Source: JAUMXJ01 sp041781135
Lineage (GTDB): Bacteria; Bacillota; Clostridia; Peptostreptococcales; Acidaminobacteraceae
Assembly: GCA_041781135.1 (NCBI GenBank)
Contig: JBHAZV010000020.1
Location: 81,562-145,561, forward strand
Direction: 5' to 3'
DNA: 64,000 bases
A model generated the notes under the pieces. That model saw only the letters and a list, made by a program, of their open reading frames with translations. It was not told the origin of the DNA and did no database searches. This document shows positions 44,401 through 51,868 of the stretch, piece by piece. The stretch's first letter is position 1. Every line of letters begins with the position of its first letter. The translations under genes were made by a program, and so were the position numbers.

Positions 44401-47400
44401 ACTCTACTGACGCGACAGTAGTGCGCGCGGCATTTATGGAGCGCAATGATGTAGGCGGTTATGAAGACAAAAATATAATAAGTGGCGCAGGTTTCGGCGA
44501 CAGCGGACTTAGAGCGTCCGGCTCGGGAGAAGCCGCTGTGGCGGTATGGAGCCGTCTTACAAAAAAACCGGGTATCACTGAACCGGGGCAGGTCGTTACA
44601 CCTGACATCCAGGCGGACATGATGAACAACTCAGACATCGTAGTTGCTGTAAGGTCAAGCGGTGGCGGCTGGACAGTGAAGAATCTCATAGAAGACAACG
44701 GCGTCGCCGATCTTTCGCCTGTAGTTGCAACCAACGGAGAACGCATAATGGTCGCATGGAGGCAGGTCGCTTCGTCGAATGCCAACACACTGACTGATTT
44801 CGGTGCGCAAGACTATATTTACTATGCTGTTTCTGAGGGTGGCGGCGCAAACTGGACAAAGCCTCAGCCGATTTACAACGGAAACTCCGGTTCAGTCAAG
44901 GGGATAGAAGCTGCAATGCTTGAATCTGGTGAAGCCGCAGTGGTATTCACGATAAATAAAGATGAAAGCGGTCAAAGCGAAGATAAACAGGAAGTGGCGT
45001 ATGCCGTTATCGATAAAAAAGATGGTGCATTTGAAGTTTTGCGCTATGTACAGATGACGGATGACGAGAATCTTGACGAAAACCCTCAGATCGCGGCGGT
45101 GAAACTTACTGAATCTGACGATAAAGAAGTTTTCATTATAGGCTGGTACAGCCTCGGCGCTTCTGACGACTCAGGAGATATCCGTCTTGCGGCGGTGGAC
45201 GCTGCGGGCAACCGCATCACGGGCTTTGTGGACTCGATGTCGCGCCTGGTCGAGAACTCGGATGTAGGTATCTCATCTAATTTCGAATTCGTACAGAATG
45301 CGGGAAGTCTCGACGAACTTTCGGTGCTCTGGAGCAATACGGTCTTTGACAGTACTGCTGAAACGGGTCATGGCAAACCTGTTCGCGACAGTCTGAATGC
45401 AATACGATTCCGCACCGAAGATGTACAGGGTGTTCCGAGGATCTCTATGACCTCTGCTCAGCAGATCTTGAATATGGACAATTTTACAACTATTGACAAC
45501 TTCAGCGCGTATGTAAACGACCAAGGCATTCTCTATGCAGCCTTGCAGGGCACATATTACGATTATGAGAATACGCAGAATATCACCGTAAATTACGGAA
45601 ACGGGGTATCCGGAACGGTCACAGTTGCTCAGGAGAAGACGAGTATTTATACGGCGGCAGGCAGGTACACAGATACCCTTAGGGTGGACATGGTACTTCC
45701 TGATTATGCCAATATCAGAAAAGGCACGTCACTGCCTGTGCAGTTCAGCGTCACCAACCTCGGTACCGAGCCTATTACAAAACTTGAAGTGGCGCTCGGT
45801 GATTCGCAGACAACAGCATTTGAAGAAACCCCGGGAAGCGCGTTTGTCGCGGTCGCACCGGGAGAGACACGTATTCTCAATGTGTTCTACAATGTCCCGG
45901 CTTCGGGAGCTATTCCTAATCCTAAGTACAAGGTGACCGGAACATTCAGTAATAGTAATACACACAGCAAAGAGGATACTCTGGTGCTGAATGTCCCTGA
46001 CCTCGGCATAGCCGACAGCAGTTACTTAGTGGACGCAGTGAACGGAGACAGAATACTTCAGTTCACTCTTTACAACACGAGCGATGCCGAACTGAAAGGC
46101 TCGAATCGAAATGTACGCTTCGCGCTCTACAGGGATGTGGAATGTACTGAGCTGATAGACGCTCAGTACCTGAGGCTGCAGGGCGGAGCAACTCAAGAAA
46201 GAGACGGTTCTCTGACAGTTAGCGGCGAAGCGCTGTCTGCAGTAGACGAAGGTTCCTATACTGTAAACTACAAATTTGATTTGGAAGAATATATCAAACA
46301 GACAGATCTTAATCTGAAAGACGAGAATGGCGAGGTGCGCGACGGCGGAGTAAGTATATATGCAAAAGCATGGGTAGAGCTCCCTACTCAGGGCGGCAGC
46401 ACGGAGGCCGCGGAGATGGTCGAGTACATAGATCACAATAATTTGACGGCTGTAAATTTGGAGAGTCTGCTTAAACTCGCAGACGGAAATTCGACTACGA
46501 TCACAAGTGAACTTTCGAATCCTGCTGACGGAAGCGGTGCTATAGTCACAGTTACGCTCCAGAACAACAGTATGGCGGCAAGGACAAGCGGAAATGTCAT
46601 CGTAAGCCTCATGGACGACCGCGGCAAGGTAGTCGAGCAAGTGCAGAGCTTCAATCCTGATGATGAGGGCAATAACTACGGCCTCCTGACACTTGATGTA
46701 GAGGGGCGTGCAGAGAAAAAATTTAGATTCAGTCAACCGGGCGCATCGGTACAGGTCACTTACTCCGACGCAAAACTGACAGCTCCTGCTAATACAAATA
46801 TTGCATCCGTGACAGTGGAAGGAGCGGAACTGAGCTATGACTCAAATGCCAAAATGTTCTACGGAACGGCGCTTAAGCGTGAAAAATCTCTCATAACCGT
46901 AGTCACAGAAGACCCGAGAGCGAAAGTGAAGATAAACGGCGTGGATTACACATTGCCTGTAACGCATGGGCTTGTGCTTGGAGATAATACAGTTGATATC
47001 GAAGTGATCGCTCAGGACGGAAGGACAAAGCAGACATACAAACTGAGGATATCGAATGTCGAGTCGTATAACATCGTCGGCGAAGGCGGAAATGACGGCG
47101 GAAGCTCAGACTCCGGCTATTACTCCGGCGGCAGTGCATCGACCGAAAATGATAAGGTAAGTGCATTCGTCGATATCAGCAAAGATTCATACTACTACGA
47201 AGCGCTGGTATGGGCTGTAAAAAACGGCATTGTAAAAGGTACAAGCGAGACTACATTCAGTCCGGAAGGTCTCGGCACTCGCGCACAGGTGGTTACGCTT
47301 CTCTGGAGAGCCGCGGGCTCACCTCTGCCGAAAACTGAAAATACTTCGTTCACCGATATCGGATCGAATGATTATTATTACAGCGCGGCGCTCTGGGCAG

Positions 47401-47687
47401 TAGAAAACGGCATCACAAAAGGAACCGGCGGCAATAATTTCGGTCCGTATAATAACTGTACGAGAGCTCAGATGGTCACATTCCTCTGGAGAGCCGCCGG
47501 ATCGCCTGAACCGAAAGACAGCAAAAATCCTTTCGCAGATGTCGGTAATCACGAATACTACTACAAGGCAGTGCTGTGGGCTGCGGAAAACGGCATCACA
47601 AATGGTACGAGCGCAACAAGCTTCAGTCCGAACCAAGTCTGCACGAGATCTCAGATCGTAACATTCTTATTCCGCAGCATAAAATAA
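38427..47687 (+). CDS. Giant secreted surface protein with three S-layer homology domains
   Basis: The product has 3086 residues from the ATG at 38427 (GGAGGGAG upstream; the frame is open earlier but a signal peptide starts here). Residues 1-27, MKTGKRLLS to GAVFA, form a Sec signal peptide. Recognisable parts: a Calx-beta-like region near 185-290, an AT-rich island coding for about 297-436, a Big_2-like unit near 750, a central beta-rich region with few known motifs, a sialidase-like beta-propeller stretch at about 1970-2290 with an Asp-box-like turn (GGANWTKPQ), a CARDB-like region near 2417, a cadherin-like beta-sandwich at about 2789-2880, a Gly/Ser linker, and three SLH domains (about 2912-3086) that would hold it on secondary cell-wall polymer. 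Probable role: S-layer associated adhesin or structural protein. It is followed by a strong terminator. Confidence 0.93.
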   Translation: MKTGKRLLSILLCVTMVLNTLPGAVFASLLENTSDKNTQILQELTEFWGDEKTAQEAMELLHRYSLIDEDGNILTDWSGSISILEEEGSRESNLSELLTMIEDENADRNMRIDVDGTVITLGDFEKMMEIESEIRRIQETYFAENGTAELTQEQTDSLLSLYQQISANGITLYNTRGGDSLVFPSGVNQTVQMSISGSDTASITSTYTLTVRLNKPQSVPVTYSYRALSGSISASGSGTRTIGAGSTEDSFTVSVGDSQGRMQGSGVFVVQVYDVKNALFENGRDTASKTVRVSKSDVFKYADKETFVVGKSPESYYYSTEFEVVYAEPRNKSFSDLESSRYEVEVHADNIKYTYSYPSDSNPDGYLNAGNFYLLTGINTSNWHDIIASSPMVRTINQKTKLFEETLNLEKRTVETTLENGENLSVKDISVFAFYCTFATDDGEVRILPRITGSGYVTVRETTTSTTALVSAPAGVFGSGEIVPITVRFGFPMKISSSMKLTVNGQQMSAVEEGSTSESATFLYTVPAADSRELKISSSSLSGTGANERDISVTGVGENTTINGVSIEQVALIDAVDSNPDAVAGSLTYSPAAGDQPEKTTAKVSVTLELPTESALRNLIVPAYMEGGNFYSKALAASIDGGQTLVPLKFDNADSPAKLTAEVEIDAATIMNQQNFVMEFYTTDPDTHESTGLLFGRYAAFSVNKPVPLLSEYLSVTVPDGWPKGSIYVDNPPEDSALTLIRNVNAPSNATWTQTRWVSSDETVATIDEYGRVCPLSAGKTTFYLEAVNGGLDVYGEQRSQDVVVLHIAEGAAPYLRIPQNTMRIRSGDALMLRWASNLVQKNAFYGNNAPTTFDIKVYRGGDTPVIQKSVVYDPNASNTDSKLWVNGSPNLSFALEGLTEVSQGGQPSYTIVVSAEAHEDVLERKPDGYSAEAQIFVTSKPVSVKLTRPETMFVVNAGTLNVPYTLTNFDAGNSASFELVVTDNSTGNEVYRADRPANKSGGSFTLDLSQARIADGFRTIYDVSVKAKNTAEKDWSRDSFTLYIYDKDSLDILVQPVNGRVTISQDGNTVTMSNEDWIKTLDQNEIIALSRDINLQTAISINYGDHAWGEASDRMRWVSKNSGIAAVNYPQGAYYENIESLPYSSYAPATEFLLSGKSDGTTKVEVMHDLAKNALSSSVDVNVKTLKDKLYLFQFYPSGAATITYKNGKGESKTQDTDASGRAAVYEESGIASDVYVEAEVAGEKYLGTVYKHNLLSQERDAVSLELYPLNSLNLRKAATVPVYLKKPDGSNYTGEVKVRTGVYRNGVYCADAKYTSGSGSVSTDGDSDSTVTFTDGKAVFRYDMTQFNTDGGSNPVSAADNVRFIIELRAEGYYPVFFSTSGNINADEAIRLSEHVVNLEAAAESQKNKPFIAHQVLYFDGKESGAATDVRNKSGRVGPSADFKDLLLSTTVLWWGETNDGKVRSINYVDGLGTQLKEQTSEDSVYPFLSMPVSKANVKLNKKQFENLGMKSNSARRLSVEYVETSTESSGETVKKVAKKETMRWQIINLDAESVVGSRNLKDQLKHLMNLDNSSEGTTNIVNDFLGMGIKLATKVNIDTPLLRLKLAPTSDPAVFKGLLYMGLNNFENDNVSHMGGDSSRGSDIDYFPGFADMKGFKNDFTKHAKTLLNQVGTAANILKKNIKQGSGTSKTGDGSISYALQGIMETEVYFDFESNNWKMVLVSGGFTAGGGYGYEWTWNTQVGPVPVFLQLGLGAAGAVEFNAAVDHTRNANDYLTELRIYAYLEAFGGLGFDYSVIALKIGLYGSVQLKATLRWLNAAGQQRALFGAELDLTGEIGIKIQAKLLFISYEKILWSKPIFQYSGKFHSWDYINTYWQKVKKGNSGAGFITPGGGAPGLRANRLGKMSGSEVYSADQSAIIQDRDYLEQYERSYDSSGPSLENTGGTMLRRLRRSLRSGPIVKTLENSYPLASPSLTDDGKYLFYLHDSEDSTDATVVRAAFMERNDVGGYEDKNIISGAGFGDSGLRASGSGEAAVAVWSRLTKKPGITEPGQVVTPDIQADMMNNSDIVVAVRSSGGGWTVKNLIEDNGVADLSPVVATNGERIMVAWRQVASSNANTLTDFGAQDYIYYAVSEGGGANWTKPQPIYNGNSGSVKGIEAAMLESGEAAVVFTINKDESGQSEDKQEVAYAVIDKKDGAFEVLRYVQMTDDENLDENPQIAAVKLTESDDKEVFIIGWYSLGASDDSGDIRLAAVDAAGNRITGFVDSMSRLVENSDVGISSNFEFVQNAGSLDELSVLWSNTVFDSTAETGHGKPVRDSLNAIRFRTEDVQGVPRISMTSAQQILNMDNFTTIDNFSAYVNDQGILYAALQGTYYDYENTQNITVNYGNGVSGTVTVAQEKTSIYTAAGRYTDTLRVDMVLPDYANIRKGTSLPVQFSVTNLGTEPITKLEVALGDSQTTAFEETPGSAFVAVAPGETRILNVFYNVPASGAIPNPKYKVTGTFSNSNTHSKEDTLVLNVPDLGIADSSYLVDAVNGDRILQFTLYNTSDAELKGSNRNVRFALYRDVECTELIDAQYLRLQGGATQERDGSLTVSGEALSAVDEGSYTVNYKFDLEEYIKQTDLNLKDENGEVRDGGVSIYAKAWVELPTQGGSTEAAEMVEYIDHNNLTAVNLESLLKLADGNSTTITSELSNPADGSGAIVTVTLQNNSMAARTSGNVIVSLMDDRGKVVEQVQSFNPDDEGNNYGLLTLDVEGRAEKKFRFSQPGASVQVTYSDAKLTAPANTNIASVTVEGAELSYDSNAKMFYGTALKREKSLITVVTEDPRAKVKINGVDYTLPVTHGLVLGDNTVDIEVIAQDGRTKQTYKLRISNVESYNIVGEGGNDGGSSDSGYYSGGSASTENDKVSAFVDISKDSYYYEALVWAVKNGIVKGTSETTFSPEGLGTRAQVVTLLWRAAGSPLPKTENTSFTDIGSNDYYYSAALWAVENGITKGTGGNNFGPYNNCTRAQMVTFLWRAAGSPEPKDSKNPFADVGNHEYYYKAVLWAAENGITNGTSATSFSPNQVCTRSQIVTFLFRSIK

Positions 47688-47750
47688 CAAAATGCTTAGA
47701 AGCTGCGAAGGAAAGTCATAGGCTTTTCGCTTTATAAAAAGCTCAAAAAC

Positions 47751-47791
47751 AGGGCGTCCAAGGGTCTGTCTGACCCGAAGGGCGCCCTTTT
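47751..47791 (+). terminator. Terminator after the giant SLH gene
   Basis: AGGGCG (47751-47756) pairs with CGCCCT (47783-47788) and an inner GGGTC-tgtct-GACCC stem (47762-47776) stacks inside, followed by TTTT. It lies 63 nt after the stop codon. Confidence 0.75.
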
Positions 47792-47802
47792 CGTGAATCC
47801 GG

Positions 47803-48035
47803 TTCGGAACAGGCGAGCATATTGGAAAGGCGCGGACTTAAGCTCGACAGGACGGGATTCAGGTTAAGCTTCCGCGGAGAGAACATACCGCTGACGCTCA
47901 GCGCATTTTTCAATTCGTGCATGGAACTTGGAATAAAGGTCGCGCTCGACGATTTCGGAAACGGGCTATTATTTTTCAAAGCCGCTCGAACTTGCGGATT
48001 ATTTCAACTTGATCGTCGAGAGTTTCAAAAAGTAG
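47803..48035 (+). pseudogene. Deletion-scarred remnant: response regulator fragment fused to EAL-protein fragments
   Basis: From 47803 to about 47908 the frame reads like residues about 124-158 of the response regulator at 30102 (LERRG, KLDRTGFRLSFRGENIP, LTLS). It then switches, at GCTCAGCG (47896-47903), to the segment FNSCMELGIKVALDDFGNG of the EAL domain at 34256. Near 47963-47970 it jumps again, out of frame, to the EAL protein's last residues and stop (TAG at 48033-48035). It cannot encode a working protein. The order regulator then EAL protein repeats that of the intact genes at 30102 and 34256. Confidence 0.88.
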
Positions 48036-49820
48036 TTATTTGAACTGGCTGTAGTACATTTCGGCATATATTCCGTTTTTGGACAGGAGCTCGGCGTGTG
48101 TGCCGCTTTCGACGATTTCGCCGCGCTCAAATACGAATATGATGTCGGCATTTTTTATGGTTGACAGCCTGTGCGCTATGACAAATGCGGTTTTTCCGCT
48201 CATTAGCCTGCGCACTGCCTCCTGTATTTTGACCTCAGTCTGAGTGTCCACATTGGAGGTCGCCTCGTCCAAAATCAGCATTTTTGTATCCTTTAGTATT
48301 GCTCTGGCGATGGTCAGCAGCTGTTTTTGACCTTTGGATATATTTATGCCCGCCTCGTCTATTACGGTTTCGTAACCATTTTTTAATCTCGTTATAAATG
48401 AGTGGATTCCGGCGGTTTTAGCCGCTGCGACCACTTCTTCGCGCGTTGCGTCCGGGCGGCTGTAGGCAATATTTTCGTAGATTGTGCCGCCGTAGAGCCA
48501 TGTCTCCTGTAGGACCATCGTAAATGCGGAGCGCAGCGATTTTCGGGTGAGCCCTCTGATATCGTGCCCGTCTATGGTTATGCTGCCGCTGTCGGGGTCG
48601 TAAAACCGCATCAGGAGATTGATTATAGTTGTCTTGCCGGCACCGGTTCTTCCGACGATGGCGGCTGTTTGTCCCGCGCCCACTTTGAATGATACATTTT
48701 TCAGTATTGCTCTGTTTTCTTCGTAGCCGAACGAAACTCCGAAAAATTCAACATTTCCTTTTATTTCACCGAGCGATTTGAGATCGAGCGCGTCCTTTGA
48801 GTCGCTTGGCTCGCTTTGCTCGTCCAGCACCTTAAACACTCTTTCTGCCGCGGAAAGCGCTGACTGCAGCTCGGCGGATATATTTGCAAATTCGCTGATA
48901 GGTCCTGCAAATTTTCTGGAATAAAGGATAAATGAGGATATTCCTCCGAGAGTTATGCTGCCCGATATGTACAGTATGGATCCAAGTATGCTGATGAGCG
49001 CGAGAGAAAGATTGTTTATGAAGTTCATACTTGGACCCATTATTGAGGCGGCACGCTCTGCACGGTATGTCGCCTCGCTCGCGTCTTCGTTTTTGGTCTC
49101 GAATTTTGAGATTATAGACTCTTCCTGATGATAGGCTTTAATTACGGTGCTTGCCGACACTATTTCTTCGATATATCCGTTCATTTCACCAAGTTTTTCG
49201 GAGCGTTTTCTAAATCGAGGCTTTGAAATCTGAGCCATTTTTTTTGTAAAAAGCATCGACATAGGAATTGTTACAAGAAAAACGAGCATAAGCGTCGGAG
49301 ATATAGCTATCATCATCGCGAGAGAGCCGATAATTGAAATAACTGATGTAAACAGTTGTACCGCGTCTACCGAGAGGGATGTGTTGATTGTGTCTATATC
49401 GTACGTTATCCTGCTGACAAGGTCTCCTGTCTGGTGTACATCGAAGTAGCTTATCGGCAGGCTCGTCATATGGTCAAATAGTTCGCTCCTCATTCGGAAA
49501 ACTATTTTTCGAGAAAGCGAAATCATGGTGCGCTGCAGAGCTATGCTCGTTGCGAAGGCAATTACATAAAATATCGCCATAAGCAGCACGTATTTGACGA
49601 TTATTGGAATATTGACCGCGCCGCTCATCGCGTCGATTGCCTTGCCGGAAAAATAAGGTCCGAGCAGCGCAAGTAGATTGGAAATGAATGCGAGCAGTAT
49701 TGCGGTGGAAAAATGCGCCGGATTCTTAAGCAGGTATGCCGCAAGTCGCAGAAAAGTCTGTTTTTTATTTGACTCTCTGACTTTGCCGCTGAAATATATA
49801 TTGTTTTTCGATTTTGACAT
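48036..49820 (-). CDS. ABC exporter half-transporter, subunit B of a pair
   Basis: The protein has 594 residues. A six-helix membrane domain (about 30-330) with the ABC_membrane fold is followed by an ATPase domain: Walker A GRTGAGKTT near 392, signature ISKGQKQLL near 495 (a variant of LSGGQ), Walker B MLILDEATSNVD near 517 and AHRLSTI. Its partner is encoded 14 nt upstream. In such heterodimers one composite ATP site is degenerate, and the SKGQ signature here fits that pattern. A truncated paralogue lies at 37864-38057. The gene ends exactly where the EAL remnant on the other strand ends. Confidence 0.91.
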   Translation of the reverse strand: MSKSKNNIYFSGKVRESNKKQTFLRLAAYLLKNPAHFSTAILLAFISNLLALLGPYFSGKAIDAMSGAVNIPIIVKYVLLMAIFYVIAFATSIALQRTMISLSRKIVFRMRSELFDHMTSLPISYFDVHQTGDLVSRITYDIDTINTSLSVDAVQLFTSVISIIGSLAMMIAISPTLMLVFLVTIPMSMLFTKKMAQISKPRFRKRSEKLGEMNGYIEEIVSASTVIKAYHQEESIISKFETKNEDASEATYRAERAASIMGPSMNFINNLSLALISILGSILYISGSITLGGISSFILYSRKFAGPISEFANISAELQSALSAAERVFKVLDEQSEPSDSKDALDLKSLGEIKGNVEFFGVSFGYEENRAILKNVSFKVGAGQTAAIVGRTGAGKTTIINLLMRFYDPDSGSITIDGHDIRGLTRKSLRSAFTMVLQETWLYGGTIYENIAYSRPDATREEVVAAAKTAGIHSFITRLKNGYETVIDEAGINISKGQKQLLTIARAILKDTKMLILDEATSNVDTQTEVKIQEAVRRLMSGKTAFVIAHRLSTIKNADIIFVFERGEIVESGTHAELLSKNGIYAEMYYSQFK

Positions 49821-49834
49821 ATTATTCTCCGTGC

Positions 49835-51541
49835 TTAAATATTGAGCTGCATATCGCTTATATGCCTGTAAGCTTCGCTTTGCGCCAAGAGTTCCTCATG
49901 GGTGCCGATCGCGGCAATAAATCCGTCTTCCATCATTATTATGAGATCCGAATCCTTTATGGAGCTTATGCGCTGCGCCACAATTATAGTTGTTGAATCG
50001 GAAAAATTTCCGGCGATGTTGTTTCGGAGTTTCTGGTCTGTCGTGTAGTCGAGCGCCGATGAGGAATCGTCGAGTATCAGGATTTCCGGCTTGGAAGCGA
50101 GCGCCCTCGATATAAGCAGGCGCTGTTTTTGACCTCCGGACAGGTTCGAACCCTTTATTGTGAGCTGATGCTCCATGTGATCGTCAAATTCGCTGACAAA
50201 TTCGGACGCCTCTGAGAGGCAGACTGAACGCCATAGTTCATCTTCGCTGATGCTTCTGCCAAGGCTGATATTTTCGGCGATTGTATCGGCAAATAGGACA
50301 TCGTCCTGAAATACAATACCAAATTTTCTGTATAATTCTTCAAATGGAATCGAGCGCACATCTCTGCCGTCTATTGTAATGCTTCCGGTAGAGACATCGT
50401 AAAAACGCATTAGCAGTCTGATTACAGTGCTTTTTCCGCTTCCTGTCGGACCGATTATTCCGAGGGTCTGCCCGCGCTTTAATTTGAAGCTTATGTCGGT
50501 AAGATTATTTTTGTTTTTATAATACGAAAAAGAAACTTCTTTGAATTCTATGTGATACTCTGAATGTTCTGCCGGTATTTCTTCAATTTTTAGTTCCGGA
50601 GCTGTGTTGAGCACCTCGGATATTCTTGAGTATGACGCGATTCCCTTTGTGGAAACTATGAAAATCCTTGAAATCGCGTACATTGAGTTTACTATCATAA
50701 TGAAGTACGAGAGGAAGGCAATAATTACTCCGACTTCTGTCTTGCCTGCGCTGACTCTAAATGCGCCTACGAGCACGACGAGTGCAAGCCCGATATTGAG
50801 GTACAGCGTGACAAGCGGGTTTGTCATAGCCATCAGATTAGCTGATTTTTTCTCTTTTGATACAAGTTCCTCGTTTATTTTTGCAAAGCGTTTTCTTTCG
50901 TGCTCTGTTTTGTCGAGAGCTTTGATTATCCTGACCCCGCTGATATTTTCTCTCATTGCGAGCACTATTTTTTCAATTTGGAGCTGCACATCCGAAAACA
51001 ACGGAAGTCCGCGCTTTGATATAATAACGACCGTCAGGAAAATCAGGGGCTGCAGTGCAAGTAAAATCAGAGCAAGGCTGGCATCTGTCAAAAAGGTTAC
51101 CGCGATTCCGCCGAGCAGCAGTATTGGCGCGCGTATACCTATTCGCTGGATCATGCCTATCATCGAATGCACATTGTAGCTGTCGGAGGTACAGCGCGAT
51201 ATCAGGGAAGGTACTGCAAAGCCGTCTGTCTTTCTTCTGTCGAGGTAGAGGATTGCGGAAAAGAGGTCGCGCCTTATGTTTGCGACTATATTTTTGGTGA
51301 CAAAGCCGGCATTCCAGTTTGCGGCGACATTGAAAGTCAGTCCGCACACAGCCATTGCAAGCATTGCCATACCTAAAAGCGCGACTGCCCACAGATTTTT
51401 TGTCGGAGTTATCCTGTCGATTATGTATGCGAGCGTCCAGGGAATAAAGAGATCCATTGTAGTTCCAATGAATTTAATTATAAATCCGATGCTGATTCTC
51501 TTCCAAAAAGGTTTTACATATTTTGCAAGCAGTTCTTTCAT
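49835..51541 (-). CDS. ABC exporter half-transporter, subunit A of a pair
   Basis: The protein has 568 residues. Six membrane helices lie in about 15-300, then an ATPase domain with Walker A GPTGSGKST near 363, signature LSGGQKQRL near 468, Walker B ILILDDSSSALD near 490 and AQRISSI. The catalytic glutamate after Walker B is aspartate (LDD rather than LDE), typical of the subunit that holds the degenerate site in a heterodimeric exporter. Together with the 48036 product it probably exports drugs, lipids or peptides. The start codon has three tandem GGGATAAA repeats upstream. Confidence 0.91.
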   Translation of the reverse strand: MKELLAKYVKPFWKRISIGFIIKFIGTTMDLFIPWTLAYIIDRITPTKNLWAVALLGMAMLAMAVCGLTFNVAANWNAGFVTKNIVANIRRDLFSAILYLDRRKTDGFAVPSLISRCTSDSYNVHSMIGMIQRIGIRAPILLLGGIAVTFLTDASLALILLALQPLIFLTVVIISKRGLPLFSDVQLQIEKIVLAMRENISGVRIIKALDKTEHERKRFAKINEELVSKEKKSANLMAMTNPLVTLYLNIGLALVVLVGAFRVSAGKTEVGVIIAFLSYFIMIVNSMYAISRIFIVSTKGIASYSRISEVLNTAPELKIEEIPAEHSEYHIEFKEVSFSYYKNKNNLTDISFKLKRGQTLGIIGPTGSGKSTVIRLLMRFYDVSTGSITIDGRDVRSIPFEELYRKFGIVFQDDVLFADTIAENISLGRSISEDELWRSVCLSEASEFVSEFDDHMEHQLTIKGSNLSGGQKQRLLISRALASKPEILILDDSSSALDYTTDQKLRNNIAGNFSDSTTIIVAQRISSIKDSDLIIMMEDGFIAAIGTHEELLAQSEAYRHISDMQLNI

Positions 51542-51754
51542 TTTATCCCCGTTTATCCCTGTTTTATCCCCGTTTTGTACTTGCTTATATCTGATGCGCC
51601 TGTTTTTTCTGTTTGTGGCCTGTTTTTGTGTCGTCTGTTTTTTGCCCGTTTTTTTGCCTGTTTTGTACTCTGTTTGTACCCGGCTATATTGCCAGTTTTG
51701 TGCATCGCGTTTTGTTTTAACTTATAGTATATTGGTGCGATTGCGCTTTATAAA
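51542..51754 (-). promoter_or_regulatory. Promoter and repetitive leader of the ABC exporter pair
   Basis: On the minus strand TTTATA (51749-51754) and TATACT (51726-51731) are 17 bp apart and form a fair promoter. The leader of about 180 nt that follows is almost free of T and rich in A, with many ACAAAAC(A/G)GG-like units. It ends in three GGGATAAA copies (51563-51570, 51552-51559, 51542-51549) before the ATG, the last of which supplies the ribosome site. The gap to the capA-like gene (51755-51868) holds only AT-rich sequence. Confidence 0.5.
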
Positions 51755-51868
51755 CACAACGCCATTAATATTTTGTTAACATTTGAATTTTTTGGTCGTG
51801 GACTTTATCGGCGCACTGTGACATAATTGAAATGCAGCGCAATATTTGCGCGTTGTTCAGGAGGTGCT

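Noticed and set aside
47822..48043. Apparent 73-residue ORF between the SLH gene and the exporter gene
   Set aside because: Its translation is a fusion of a regulator fragment and EAL fragments with a frameshift, so it is recorded as a pseudogene and not a gene.
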